Positions 52,449 through 61,272 of a stretch of 64,000 nt of DNA are shown piece by piece. Position numbers and translations under genes: made by a program. The notes beneath the pieces were generated by a model that was not told the origin of the DNA, searched no databases, and saw only the letters and a list, made by a program, of their open reading frames with translations. Position 1 is the first letter of the stretch. Each line of letters opens with the position of its first letter. The stretch lies in NCBI GenBank assembly GCA_040902725.1, contig JBBDWU010000041.1, forward strand, positions 1 to 64,000, in the 5' to 3' direction. This stretch comes from JACVRU01 sp040902725. Its GTDB lineage: Bacteria > Actinomycetota > Thermoleophilia > Gaiellales > Gaiellaceae.

Positions 52449-53926
52449 CCGAACGTCACGTCGTCGAGCCAGACAGCGGTCGGGTTGCCCGCAGTCTGGA
52501 GGACGACATGTGCGAAGGCAGCGCCCGGCGGGGCGACGGCGGAGACCGACAGGCGGGCCCAGCCGGAGCTCAGGGTGCGAAGCGGCTCAGACGAAACGGC
52601 GCCGATCCGCTTCGCCTCGCGGTCGTACCACTCGATTCCGATTGTCGTCGTTCCGGCGGTCCCGGCCGCGCGGGCCCAGACGGCGGCCTCGTAGATCCGG
52701 CCGGTCTCGAGGAAGGCGGCCACGGGCGACACGTGCACGGCGACGCGGCCGGTCGCCTGCCCGTCCTTGGAGCCGAGCCGCAGCGCGGCCGTCCCCGACC
52801 GGAAGACAGATGAGTCACGGCGCACGACAGCGTGCGCCGCGCCGCGGATCTGCCACACCGCGGGCAGCTCCTTGTCCTGCACGCGGATGCCGCTCTCGAA
52901 GCCGCCGTTGAAGCCTTGCGACACCGTCCCGCTGAACGCGTCGCGCACGACCGCGGCCGCAGGCTTCGGCGTGCCGTCGGCGCGATGGAGACCGAAGTGG
53001 TGCTCCGGCGCGACGTCGCGCGGACCGCGCGCCGGGATTCCCTTCGGGTCGAAGTCCGCGTAGACCCAGGGCGCGGCCGCGGGCAGCCCCAGCGCGCGGG
53101 CGGCGTACTGCACGGTGCGCAGATAGTGCTCCTGCGCCGCCTCACGCGCGTCGCGCGTGTGCGGCAGCCCGTGCACGAGCCCGTTGCCTGCCCACGTCGA
53201 GTAGCCGACCTCGCCCACCAGCAGCGGCAGCGGCGCAGCCGCGCGCAACGCCTCCGAGAAGCGCAGGTAGGCGAGCTCCGCGCGCCCGAAGTAGTGGATG
53301 TCGTAGAAGTCGGGCTGCGAGGCTCCGAGCTGCTCCCGGAGCGCGCGGACCGTCTCGCCGGGCTCGGTGCCGACGGCGGAGATCGTGACCGGAGCGCCGC
53401 AGGCGGCGGCGCGCACGTGCGGCAGCAGCTCCCTCGCCCAGGCGACGGCCTGGGGATCGGAGACGTGGAGCTCGTTCTTCAGCTCGACGAAAGCGACCCG
53501 TGGGTCGCCCCTGAACGGCGCGAGGACGGCGTCGGCCCAGCGCTTCGAGCCGTCGAGATCGTCGTAGCTCCCCCACCAGTCGAAGAGCGTCAGCTGCACC
53601 CGCAGGCCATGGCGGTCGGCGAGCGCCAGCGCCTGCTCCAGGCGTCCCAGGAACCGGCGACCCGGCTCCGGATACCCCGTGATCTCGGGCGCGACGACCA
53701 GCCGAACGGTGTTTGCGCCCAGCCGGGCGATGCGGCCGAAGTCGGCGTCGATCGCGGCGGGGCGCCAGCGCGTCCACATGTACGTCCACGCGTTGTCGGA
53801 CGGGTAGTACGCCATGAGCTTCAGGCCGGCGACGGTGGCCGCTGTGTCAGGCGCCGCGCAGGGCGCGGCAGACGCGGACGGAGCCGCGAGGGCGGAGAGC
53901 ACCAGAAGGATTGCCGCGAGCCGCAC
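52445..53926 (-). CDS. secreted glycoside-hydrolase-like protein with C-terminal jelly-roll domain
   Basis: 493 aa. Signal peptide of about 20 residues. A TIM-barrel resembling GH5/cellulase families occupies about 30-310, with candidate acid/base Glu in VELKNELH and nucleophile Glu in LLVGEVGYSTW, plus FDWWGSYDDLDGSKRW as an aromatic substrate cleft. A beta-sandwich carbohydrate-binding-like domain follows (about 335-493; GTAALRLGSKDG, VWLDDVTFG). GTG start. Substrate unknown. Confidence 0.85.
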   Translation of the reverse strand: MRLAAILLVLSALAAPSASAAPCAAPDTAATVAGLKLMAYYPSDNAWTYMWTRWRPAAIDADFGRIARLGANTVRLVVAPEITGYPEPGRRFLGRLEQALALADRHGLRVQLTLFDWWGSYDDLDGSKRWADAVLAPFRGDPRVAFVELKNELHVSDPQAVAWARELLPHVRAAACGAPVTISAVGTEPGETVRALREQLGASQPDFYDIHYFGRAELAYLRFSEALRAAAPLPLLVGEVGYSTWAGNGLVHGLPHTRDAREAAQEHYLRTVQYAARALGLPAAAPWVYADFDPKGIPARGPRDVAPEHHFGLHRADGTPKPAAAVVRDAFSGTVSQGFNGGFESGIRVQDKELPAVWQIRGAAHAVVRRDSSVFRSGTAALRLGSKDGQATGRVAVHVSPVAAFLETGRIYEAAVWARAAGTAGTTTIGIEWYDREAKRIGAVSSEPLRTLSSGWARLSVSAVAPPGAAFAHVVLQTAGNPTAVWLDDVTFG

Positions 53927-53983
53927 CGAGGGGTCAAACGACCCTAGCGCGGCAACAGAAAAATATGAAGGGGCGCTAGGGCG

Positions 53984-54331
53984 CTAACCCAGGTTCAGCC
54001 AGGGCTCGACGTCGTCCGGGAAGCCCTGCTCGTCCATGTACGAGATCACCCGGGCCGTGAGCCACAGGACGGCCTCGGGGTCGGCCCGCTCGAGCGCCGC
54101 CCGCACGGCGTCGTCGCCGGCCTCCATCCGCGCTCGCTCGCCGCTCGCCGCCCGCCGCAGGCGGCAGAGCGCCGCGACGGCCGCGTCGACCTCGTTCCCC
54201 GGGTGCGCGTACCAGCTCGCGCCCTGGGCGGCGTCGACGAGCGCGGGCGCCTCGGTGGCCAGCTGCTGGGCGTCCTCGGCGGCGACGAACGATCCCGTCT
54301 TGTCCGACTTGCCGCGAAACGTGTCCCACAT
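53984..54331 (-). CDS. small soluble protein of unknown function
   Basis: 115 aa from ATG 54331, preceded by GGAGAACCC as ribosome binding site. Helical, Ala/Glu-rich middle part, C-terminus FPDDVEPWLNLG. No motif recognised. Divergent from the secreted HExxH gene (97 bp between the starts). Confidence 0.65.
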   Translation of the reverse strand: MWDTFRGKSDKTGSFVAAEDAQQLATEAPALVDAAQGASWYAHPGNEVDAAVAALCRLRRAASGERARMEAGDDAVRAALERADPEAVLWLTARVISYMDEQGFPDDVEPWLNLG

Positions 54332-54428
54332 GGGTTCTCCTTCGGTCGCTGCCCACGAGTTGTACCCCGAAACGGGGGTTGTGCGCATCCGGTCGATGTA
54401 GGACACTTGAGGAGGGGGCCGGCCTGAC

Positions 54429-55145
54429 ATGCCGACCATGCGCTCCATAGCCATCATCTTCGCGGCACTCGTTGTCGCCCCCACCGCTTTCGGCGCCTCG
54501 ACCGCGTCCGCGCTCGAGACGACGGCGTCGGCCTTCGCGAGCTCGATCGCGGAACGGCCCGTGCAGGCCGTCTGCAACACGCAGGGGGATTGGCTTCGGC
54601 TTACGCAGGAGGTCGGCTTCGACGCGCAGCTGACGTGGGGCTTCGTCGTCTTCCGCGACGGATCGCCGCTCGACGAGACGCAGCTCTCCGATCGCGCCTG
54701 CCTCTACCTCGAGGCGTTCCACGCGGCGAAGGACAAGGAAGCAATGACCGTCGGCTGCCGCATCGGGACCAGGCTGGTCGTCAAGGGGACCCGGGCCCGG
54801 CGCGCGCGCCGGGAGCCGGTGTACGGGAGGTGCCCCGACTACGGCCTGACCCTGTCCGCCCTCGTCACGCTCGCGCACGAGTCGGTGCACCTACGGGGAT
54901 TCGTCGACGAGGGAGTGGTCGAATGCTTCGCCATGCAACTCATGGACGACGCGGCGCGCTGGTTGGGTGCGCCCGACGCGCTCGCTTCGCGCCTGGCCGC
55001 CGACTACTGGGCGGACATCTACACCCGGCTCCGTCCCGACTCCGACTACTACCACCCCGACTGCGTCGACGGATCCCCGCTCGATTTGAGTCCAGGCCCG
55101 GGTGCCTGGCCGGCAGGTGGGGACACGATCCTCTCCGGGCCGTAA
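54429..55145 (+). CDS. secreted protein with HExxH zincin-like motif
   Basis: 238 aa. Signal peptide about 1-29 (cleavage near TASALE). HESVH at residues 150-154 is followed by DEGVVEC, where Glu161 or Glu165 could be the third zinc ligand, as in gluzincin-like enzymes. Four cysteines (about 49, 91, 110, 135) plus one near 166 suggest disulfides. GAGGAGGG lies upstream of ATG 54429. No close family recalled; peptidase activity is inference. Confidence 0.75.
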   Translation: MPTMRSIAIIFAALVVAPTAFGASTASALETTASAFASSIAERPVQAVCNTQGDWLRLTQEVGFDAQLTWGFVVFRDGSPLDETQLSDRACLYLEAFHAAKDKEAMTVGCRIGTRLVVKGTRARRARREPVYGRCPDYGLTLSALVTLAHESVHLRGFVDEGVVECFAMQLMDDAARWLGAPDALASRLAADYWADIYTRLRPDSDYYHPDCVDGSPLDLSPGPGAWPAGGDTILSGP

Positions 55146-55146
55146 C

Positions 55147-55335
55147 GTGGGCTGGCGCTTCCAGCGGCGCAAGCGGCTGCTCCCCGGGGTCAGCCTGAAC
55201 CTCGGCAAGCGCAGCGCGAGCGTCCGGATCGGGCGGCGTGGCGCCGGCGTCACCGCCGGGCGTCGCGGCCTGAGCGCGACGCTCTCGCTGATCGGCACTG
55301 GGCTCGCCTACACGTGGCGCCGTAAGCGGCGCTGA
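55147..55335 (+). CDS. DUF4236 family small protein
   Basis: 62 aa from GTG 55147, one base after the HExxH gene stop. VGWRFQRRKRLLPGVSLNLGKRSASVRIGRRGAGVTAGRRG is characteristic of DUF4236, a very basic beta-rich domain of unknown function often found in membrane-associated proteins. A short hydrophobic stretch near the C-terminus (ATLSLIGTGLAYTW) may touch the membrane. Confidence 0.8.
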   Translation: MGWRFQRRKRLLPGVSLNLGKRSASVRIGRRGAGVTAGRRGLSATLSLIGTGLAYTWRRKRR

Positions 55336-55359
55336 GGCGCTGCTTGCCGCCTCTAAGAG

Positions 55360-55434
55360 TCGGGGCGCCCGGATTTGAACCGGGGACCTCTTGTCCCCCA
55401 GACAAGCGCGCTAACCAGGCTGCGCCACGCCCCG
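55360..55434 (-). tRNA. tRNA-Pro (anticodon GGG)
   Basis: On the minus strand a full cloverleaf forms: acceptor CGGGGCG with CGCCCCG plus discriminator A, D-arm with GCGC stem, anticodon stem CTTGT/ACAAG around CTGGGGG, and T-arm CCCGG-TTCAAAT-CCGGG. The leading C1-G72 pair is typical of proline tRNAs. CCA is not encoded. It lies upstream of the ProRS cluster region but on its own. Confidence 0.97.
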
Positions 55435-55462
55435 TGGCCGCCACTCTAGCCGCGCCGGAGGC

Positions 55463-55894
55463 TCAGTAACATTCGAGCCGGGTCAGGCGGCCGGTGAGGA
55501 TCGACGCCTCCTGGCCGTACAGCGTGAACGTGAGCCGGGCTCGCCTTCCCGGGGCCAGCGGGCCGAGCGCGCCGGGCACGACCTCGATCACGCGTTCGTC
55601 ACGGTCGATGGCGGTCAGCTCGGCGTAGACCGCGCTCGGGCAGCCCGCGCGTGCGACGAGCTCGACCGCCCAGCAGTACGCCCCGTTGATCGGCACGTAG
55701 TCCAGCCTGTACTCGCACTCGCAGTACTGCTCCTCGCAGATCGGGCCCTGGAGCCAGCGCCAGTCGAGGTCGGTTGCGACCTCCCGTGGCGTCTCGACGT
55801 GGACCGTCCGCAGCGGCAGCGGCTCGGACGCGGGCGGGCTCGCCTCCTCCCCCCCGGCGCAGCCGGCGAGGAGCAGGAACCCGACGAGGATCAG
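55463..55894 (-). CDS. small lipoprotein, apparent CTG start overlapping the HTH gene stop
   Basis: 143 aa if read from CTG 55894. LILVGFLLLAGC forms a lipobox, followed by a polar linker and a beta-rich domain with cysteines (CEEQYCECEY, GAYCWAVEL, LECY). The first ATG/GTG/TTG in frame is GTG 55696, which would remove the lipobox and half the domain. CTG 55894 overlaps the TGA of the upstream gene as CTGA. Function unknown. Confidence 0.6.
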   Translation of the reverse strand: MILVGFLLLAGCAGGEEASPPASEPLPLRTVHVETPREVATDLDWRWLQGPICEEQYCECEYRLDYVPINGAYCWAVELVARAGCPSAVYAELTAIDRDERVIEVVPGALGPLAPGRRARLTFTLYGQEASILTGRLTRLECY

Positions 55895-56187
55895 GCGAGG
55901 CGTTTGTAGAGCCGCTCGACGAGCTCGGGGGAGCGCTCGAGCTTGTCGAGGATCGTGCGGATCCTGTACTCACGGAAGTGCGCCGGCTCGACGCCCAGCG
56001 CCTTCGCCAGCCGCTCCACGACCTCGTTCGAGGGCACGGGCCGGTTGCCGTGGACGATGTGGTTCAGATACCCCGCCGACAGGGCCGTCTGCTCGGCGAG
56101 GCCGCGGTAGGTCGCACCGCTCTCCGCCATCAGTCGCTCGACGGTCGCCCCGAGCGGCTCGTTGCTGAACTTCCTCCGCCGCGGCAT
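55891..56187 (-). CDS. XRE-family helix-turn-helix regulator
   Basis: 98 aa. The HTH covers about 15-68 (TVERLMAESGATYRGLAEQTALSAGYLNHIVHG then NEVVERLAKALGVEPAHF). The basic N-terminus PRRRKF could contact DNA. ATG 56187 shares one base with the proS stop. Followed by the CTG-start lipoprotein, so the two may be co-translated. Confidence 0.87.
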   Translation of the reverse strand: MPRRRKFSNEPLGATVERLMAESGATYRGLAEQTALSAGYLNHIVHGNRPVPSNEVVERLAKALGVEPAHFREYRIRTILDKLERSPELVERLYKRLA

Positions 56188-57845
56188 TACAAGGATCCTT
56201 CCAGGTCCGCGATTACGACGCGACGCTCTTCACCGGTGTCGCGGCGGCGCACGTCGACGGCTCCGTCCTCGGCCGTCTTCTTCCCCACCGTCACCCGCCA
56301 GGGGCAGCCGATCAGGTCGGCGTCCGCGAACTTCTCGCCGGCGCGCCGGTCGCGATCGTCGAGCAACACGTCTCTTCCGCCCGCCGCGAGCGCCTCCGCC
56401 ACCTCCTCCGCCCGGTCCTCGAGACCGGGCAGCACCACCACGTGCACGTCGTACGGAGCGATGCTGTCAGGCCAGACGATTCCCTGCTCGTCGTGGTGCT
56501 GCTCGACCGCGGCGGCGATCACGCGGGCGGGCCCGACCCCGTAACTGCCCATCACGACGGGACGCTCGGTTCCGTCCTCGTCGAGGAAGGTGGCGTCCAG
56601 CGCGTCGGAGTGGAAGGTGCCGAGCTTGAAGATGTGGCCGACCTCGATCGCCTGCTGGACGGCAAGGATCCCGCCGCACACCGGGCAGGCGTCACCTTCG
56701 GTCGCCTGCCGGATGTCCGCGAAGACCGGGTCGTAGTCGCGCCCCGCCTCGACGCCGCGCAGGTGCCAGCCGTCGCGATTCGCGCCCGCCACGAACTGGC
56801 CCTGGCGCAGGCTCTCGTCGGCGATCACCTCCACGTCGACGGCGACCGGGCCGAGCGACCCGCCGCCCGCGCCGAAGGCGGCGCGGATCTCGTCGTCGGT
56901 CGCGGGCCGGAACGACGCCTCGAAGATCGTCTCGAGCTTCTCCTCGCTGAGCCGGTCGTCCCCGCGGACCAGCGCCAGGACGAGGCGGTCGCCGACGACC
57001 ACCGGCATCGCCTTCGACGTCGCGGCCGGGTCGACGCCGAGCAGCTCCGCAAGCGCGTCGATCGTCGCCACGCCCGGTGTCTCGACCTCCTCCGGCGCAG
57101 CCAGGGTCGCCGGGAACTCCGGCGCGCGCGGGATCCCGCGGGCGGCCTCGATGTCCGCGAAGTAGTCGCCGTTCTCGCAGCGCATCAGCTCGTTCTCCCC
57201 CGAGCCCGTCGGCGCCAGGAAGCCGGACGAGTCCTTGCCGCCCATGATCCCCGACTCGGCCTCGACGAGGTAGACCTCGAGGCCGCAGCGCTCGAACATC
57301 CGCGCGTAGGCCTCCGCGTGACGGTCGAAGCTCGCGTCCAGTCCCGCCTCGTCGCGGTCGAACGAGTACGAGTCCTTCATGATGAACTCGCGCAGCCGCA
57401 ACAGCGCGCCGCGCGCCCGCGGCTCGTCGCGCTCCTTGGTGCTGAAGTGGTACCAGGTCTGCGGGAGCTCCTTGTAGGACTGCAGCTCGCGCGCGTGGAA
57501 CGTCATCGTCTCTTCGTGCGAGAGCGGCAGGACGAAGGCGCGGCCGCTGCTGTCGGTGAGCTTGAACAGCTGCGGGATCGCGATCCTGCCGGTCCGCTCC
57601 CACAGCTCGGCCGGCGTCAGCACCGGGCAGAGCATCTCCTGCCCGCCGATCGCGTCCATCTCCTCGCGGATCACCTGGACGACCTTCTGGTGGACGCGCC
57701 AGCCGAGCGGTAGGAACGTCCAGAGCCCGGTGCCGACCTGGCGGATGAAGCCTCCCCGCACGAGCAGCCGGTGCGACGCGGCTTCTGCGTCCCCGGGCGG
57801 GTCGCGCAGGGTCGGCAGGAAGAGCTGTGAGGCCCGGGCAATCAC
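56187..57845 (-). CDS. proS: prolyl-tRNA synthetase, bacterial type with editing insertion
   Basis: 552 aa class II synthetase. Motif 1 GFIRQVGTGLWTFLPLGW, motif 2 around FRLREFIMKDSYSF-like RLREFIMKDSYSF, the editing insertion (about 225-385), motif 3 GSYGVGPARVIAAAVEQHHDEQG and a C-terminal anticodon-binding domain are all present. GTG start. Co-oriented with ispG and the lipid genes upstream, as often in actinobacteria. Confidence 0.96.
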   Translation of the reverse strand: MIARASQLFLPTLRDPPGDAEAASHRLLVRGGFIRQVGTGLWTFLPLGWRVHQKVVQVIREEMDAIGGQEMLCPVLTPAELWERTGRIAIPQLFKLTDSSGRAFVLPLSHEETMTFHARELQSYKELPQTWYHFSTKERDEPRARGALLRLREFIMKDSYSFDRDEAGLDASFDRHAEAYARMFERCGLEVYLVEAESGIMGGKDSSGFLAPTGSGENELMRCENGDYFADIEAARGIPRAPEFPATLAAPEEVETPGVATIDALAELLGVDPAATSKAMPVVVGDRLVLALVRGDDRLSEEKLETIFEASFRPATDDEIRAAFGAGGGSLGPVAVDVEVIADESLRQGQFVAGANRDGWHLRGVEAGRDYDPVFADIRQATEGDACPVCGGILAVQQAIEVGHIFKLGTFHSDALDATFLDEDGTERPVVMGSYGVGPARVIAAAVEQHHDEQGIVWPDSIAPYDVHVVVLPGLEDRAEEVAEALAAGGRDVLLDDRDRRAGEKFADADLIGCPWRVTVGKKTAEDGAVDVRRRDTGEERRVVIADLEGSL

Positions 57846-57861
57846 GTGTTGTCCAAGGAGG

Positions 57862-58995
57862 CTACTCCAGCGGGATCAGAGACGCCTCGGCCATCGCGAG
57901 CGCCGCGGGCTTGGCCATCTTCAGGCGCTTGGGCCGCTGCATGCCGGTCTCGATCCAGCGGTCGATCTCGGAGAAGAGCTCGTCGATGAGGATGTCCGAG
58001 GACACCTTCTTCAGCACGCGCCCGTGTGCGTAGACGAAGCCGACGTCCCGGCCGCCGGCGATGCCGAAGTCCGCATCCCCCGCCTCCCCGGGCCCGTTGA
58101 CGGCGCAGCCGAGGACAGCGACCTCGAAGTGCTGCGGGTACGCGTGCAGCCGCTCCTCGACCTTCTCCGCCAGCGTCTGCACGCCCACGTTGTCGCGCCC
58201 GCACGACGGGCACGCGATCATGATCGGCCCGCGCTCGCGCAGCCCCAGAGCCTTGAGGATCTCGAAGGCGACCTTGACCTCCTCCACGGGGTCGGCCGTC
58301 AGCGACACGCGGACAGTGTCCCCGATGCCGTCGACGAGCAGCGAGCCGAGGCCGACCGCGCTCTTGATGCCGCCCGAGAACGGCGTCCCCGCTTCCGTGA
58401 CGCCCAGGTGGAGCGGGTACGGAACGCGCTCGGCGAGCAGCCGGTACGCCCGGATCATCGTCGGCACGTGACTGGACTTGACCGAGATCTTGAAGTCGCG
58501 GTAGTCAAGCTGCTCGAGCAGCCGAACCTCCTCGAGCGCCGCCTCGACCAGCGCCTCGGCCTGGTCGCGCTGCGCCACCTCCGCGAGATGCTTCGGCAAC
58601 GACCCCGAGTTGGCGCCGATCCGCATGGGGATCCCGGCAGCCTTCGCCTTCAGGACGACCTCCGCGACCTTCTCCGGCCCACCGATGTTGCCGGGGTTGA
58701 TGCGGACGGCGGCGACACCCTGCTCGATCGCCTTGAGCGCCAGGCTGGCGTTGAAGTGGATGTCGGCGATCACCGGCAGCGGCGAGAGGCGGACGATCAG
58801 CGACAGCGCCTCCGCGTCCTCCAGTTTCGGGACGGCGACGCGCACGATCTCGCAGCCCGCAGAGGCGAGCGCGGCGATCTGAGCCGTCGTCGCCTCGACG
58901 TCGTGCGTCTTGGTCAGCGTCATCGACTGCACGGCGACGGGCGCGCCGCCGCCGATCTTGACGCCGCCGACCGAGATCTGCCGCTCGCTGGCCAT
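57862..58995 (-). CDS. ispG: 4-hydroxy-3-methylbut-2-en-1-yl diphosphate synthase (flavodoxin type)
   Basis: 377 aa, penultimate step of the MEP isoprenoid pathway. The [4Fe-4S] ligands are in CPSCGR and VLGCAVNGPGE. VQSMTLTKTHDVEAT, ADIHFNASLALKAIE and RINPGNIG define the TIM barrel. Ten bases separate it from rseP. Together with dxr (60202) this shows that isoprenoids, including the undecaprenyl carrier made by UppS, come from the MEP route. Confidence 0.96.
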   Translation of the reverse strand: MASERQISVGGVKIGGGAPVAVQSMTLTKTHDVEATTAQIAALASAGCEIVRVAVPKLEDAEALSLIVRLSPLPVIADIHFNASLALKAIEQGVAAVRINPGNIGGPEKVAEVVLKAKAAGIPMRIGANSGSLPKHLAEVAQRDQAEALVEAALEEVRLLEQLDYRDFKISVKSSHVPTMIRAYRLLAERVPYPLHLGVTEAGTPFSGGIKSAVGLGSLLVDGIGDTVRVSLTADPVEEVKVAFEILKALGLRERGPIMIACPSCGRDNVGVQTLAEKVEERLHAYPQHFEVAVLGCAVNGPGEAGDADFGIAGGRDVGFVYAHGRVLKKVSSDILIDELFSEIDRWIETGMQRPKRLKMAKPAALAMAEASLIPLE

Positions 58996-59005
58996 CTCTC
59001 GAACC

Positions 59006-60205
59006 TTAGCCCCCGATGTCGTTCGAGAGGCCGAGCGCGAACAGCACGAGCACGAACGCGATCCCGATCATGGATACGCGCTCGTAGAGCTGGCGGCCAA
59101 GCGCGCGGCCGCGGACTCCCTCGATCAGCGAGAAGGCGATGTGCCCGCCGTCCAGCGGCAGCAGCGGGAGGAGGTTGAGCAGCGCGAGCGAGAGGCTGAT
59201 CAGCCCCAGGACGAACAGGAAGTCGTCGAATCCCTGCTCGAGCGCCTCGGAGGAGACCTGGGCGATGCCGACCGGGCTCGAGACCTCGTTCGTCCCCTCC
59301 CCGCGCGCGAGCCGCGGGAAGAACAGCGCGATCTGCTTCGTCACCCGCCAGGTGATCTGGGCCGAGCGCGCGACCGCGGCCGGTGGCGATAGCCCCCCGC
59401 GCCGTTCGGCCGCGACCACGGTCACGAGCGCGTCCGTGTCGCGCTGGAGGCTCAGCTCGAGCGGCCGCCCTTCCGAAGCGGCGATGGCGTCGAGCAGCTG
59501 CGGGGCGTTCAGCTGGCGGCCGTCGACGGCGACGATCCGGTCGCCGGCCTGAATCCCCGCGTCCTCCGCCGGCGTGCCCGGCAGCACTTCCTCGACCAGC
59601 GTCGTCACGGCGTTCTCGGGCGAGGCCTGGAGGCGCACTCCGATCTGCCAGGCGTCCTGAATCAGCAGGACGGAGAAGAGCGCGAGCGCGACGACAAGGT
59701 TCGCTCCCGGGCCGGCGAAGATGACGGCGACCTTCTTCCACGTGCGCTGCCGCCAGTAGGCGTCCGCGCCGAGCCCGTCCCGCAGCTCGTTCAGGCCGCG
59801 GTCCGCAGCCCGGGCGGCCGCGTCGGAGAGCGGCCGCCCGCCGACTTCCTCCTCGAGCGCGGGCAGCGCCGCGGCCGCGCCGGCCATGTCCCCTTCAGCC
59901 AGGCGGGCCTTGACCTCCTCCACCCGGCGGGCCACGGCCGGGCGCTCCTCGGCGGCGCGACCCAGGTGCAGGTCCAGGTCTGACGGGGCCGGGCGGTGCA
60001 TGCCGGGTAGCTTCACGTAGCCGCCGAGCGGGATCGTCCCGATTCCGTACTCGATCCCCTTGCGCCGCACGCGGACGAGCGGTGGCGGGAAGCCGATATA
60101 GAACTTGCGCGGCGACATGCCCACCGCCCGCGCGACGAGGAAGTGGCCCAGCTCGTGGACGAAGATCAGCGCGGCGAGGCCGAGGATGGCGATCAGCAGG
60201 TTCAC
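59006..60205 (-). CDS. rseP: site-2 protease RseP family
   Basis: 399 aa intramembrane zinc protease. HELGH is at residues 17-21 inside the first span; the second metal site is LLPLLPLDGGH near the C-terminus. A PDZ domain lies at about 195-275 (VLPGTPAEDAGIQAGDRIVAVDG). A helical insert (about 75-150) rich in Ala and Arg precedes it and is longer than in E. coli. Its GTG overlaps the dxr stop. Usual partner of lipid synthesis genes. Confidence 0.94.
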   Translation of the reverse strand: MNLLIAILGLAALIFVHELGHFLVARAVGMSPRKFYIGFPPPLVRVRRKGIEYGIGTIPLGGYVKLPGMHRPAPSDLDLHLGRAAEERPAVARRVEEVKARLAEGDMAGAAAALPALEEEVGGRPLSDAAARAADRGLNELRDGLGADAYWRQRTWKKVAVIFAGPGANLVVALALFSVLLIQDAWQIGVRLQASPENAVTTLVEEVLPGTPAEDAGIQAGDRIVAVDGRQLNAPQLLDAIAASEGRPLELSLQRDTDALVTVVAAERRGGLSPPAAVARSAQITWRVTKQIALFFPRLARGEGTNEVSSPVGIAQVSSEALEQGFDDFLFVLGLISLSLALLNLLPLLPLDGGHIAFSLIEGVRGRALGRQLYERVSMIGIAFVLVLFALGLSNDIGG

Positions 60206-61263
60206 GCCACGAGCTCCAGGGCCTCGTCGACGACCCGCCGAGCCGCCGCATCCGCTTCGACGAGCTCGTCCAGGTCGCGGGCGGGCGCGCCGTCGACCGC
60301 GCCGAGTGCCCGCTCGACGAGCTCAGCAATTCCGAGAAACGGCAGGCGCTCGGCGAGGAAGGCCGCCACCGCCACCTCGTTGGCCGCGTTGTAGGCGCAC
60401 GGGTAGGTGCCGCCGCGCTCCCCCGCCTCGCGCGCCAGCGCCAACAGCGGGAACGTCTCGAGGTCGGGCTCGTGGAACTCGAGCGTCAGCCCGGCGAGCT
60501 CGAGCGGCGTGACCGGGGTGGCCGCCCGCTCCGGATAGGTGAGCGCGTAGGAGATCGGGATGCGCATGTCCGGGTAGCCCAGATGCGCGAGCGCCGCGCC
60601 GTCGTGGAACCAGACGAGCGCGTGCACGGTGGAGGTCGGATGGACGACGACCTGAATGCGGTCGTAGTCGAGCCCGAAGAGGAAGTGCGCCTCGATCAGC
60701 TCGAGGCCCTTGTTGGCGAGGGTGGCCGAGTCCACGGTGATCTTCGGCCCCATCTGCCAGGTCGGGTGGGCGAGCGCCTCCGCCACGGTCACGTGCTCGA
60801 GCTCGGCCCGCGCGCGGCCCCGGAAAGGGCCGCCGGAAGCGGTGAGGACGAGGCAGAGGACGGACTCCGCCCCGCGGCCCTCGAGGCACTGGAAGGCGGC
60901 CGAGTGCTCGCTGTCCACGGGAAGCAGGAGCCCTCCTCCCCGCCGCTGGGCCGCGAGCGCGAGCTCGCCGGCGGCGACGAGGCTCTCCTTGTTCGCGAGC
61001 GCGAGCGTGACGCCACGCTCGAGCGCCCAGAGCGTCGCGGGCAGGCCGGCGAAGCCGACGACCGCATTCAGGACGACGTCCGGCTGCGTGCGCTCGAGCA
61101 GCTCGGTCAGGTCGCCGCCGACCTGCGTCTCGGGCGCGAGTCCGTCGATGTCCTGCGAGCCGGAGGCGGCCGCAACCAGCTCGAGCTCCGGGTGCGCGGC
61201 GACGATCTCCAGCGCCTGCCGGCCGATCGAGCCCGTGGCGCCGAGCAGGGCGATGCGCTTCAC
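60202..61263 (-). CDS. dxr: 1-deoxy-D-xylulose 5-phosphate reductoisomerase
   Basis: 353 aa. NADPH motif GATGSIGRQALEIV, the metal/substrate region LPVDSEHSAAFQCLEG, TASGGPFRG and HPTWQMGPKITVDSATLANKGLE are all intact. First committed step of the MEP pathway. GTG start; nine bases after cdsA. Confidence 0.97.
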   Translation of the reverse strand: MKRIALLGATGSIGRQALEIVAAHPELELVAAASGSQDIDGLAPETQVGGDLTELLERTQPDVVLNAVVGFAGLPATLWALERGVTLALANKESLVAAGELALAAQRRGGGLLLPVDSEHSAAFQCLEGRGAESVLCLVLTASGGPFRGRARAELEHVTVAEALAHPTWQMGPKITVDSATLANKGLELIEAHFLFGLDYDRIQVVVHPTSTVHALVWFHDGAALAHLGYPDMRIPISYALTYPERAATPVTPLELAGLTLEFHEPDLETFPLLALAREAGERGGTYPCAYNAANEVAVAAFLAERLPFLGIAELVERALGAVDGAPARDLDELVEADAAARRVVDEALELVA

Positions 61264-61272
61264 GGGACCAGG

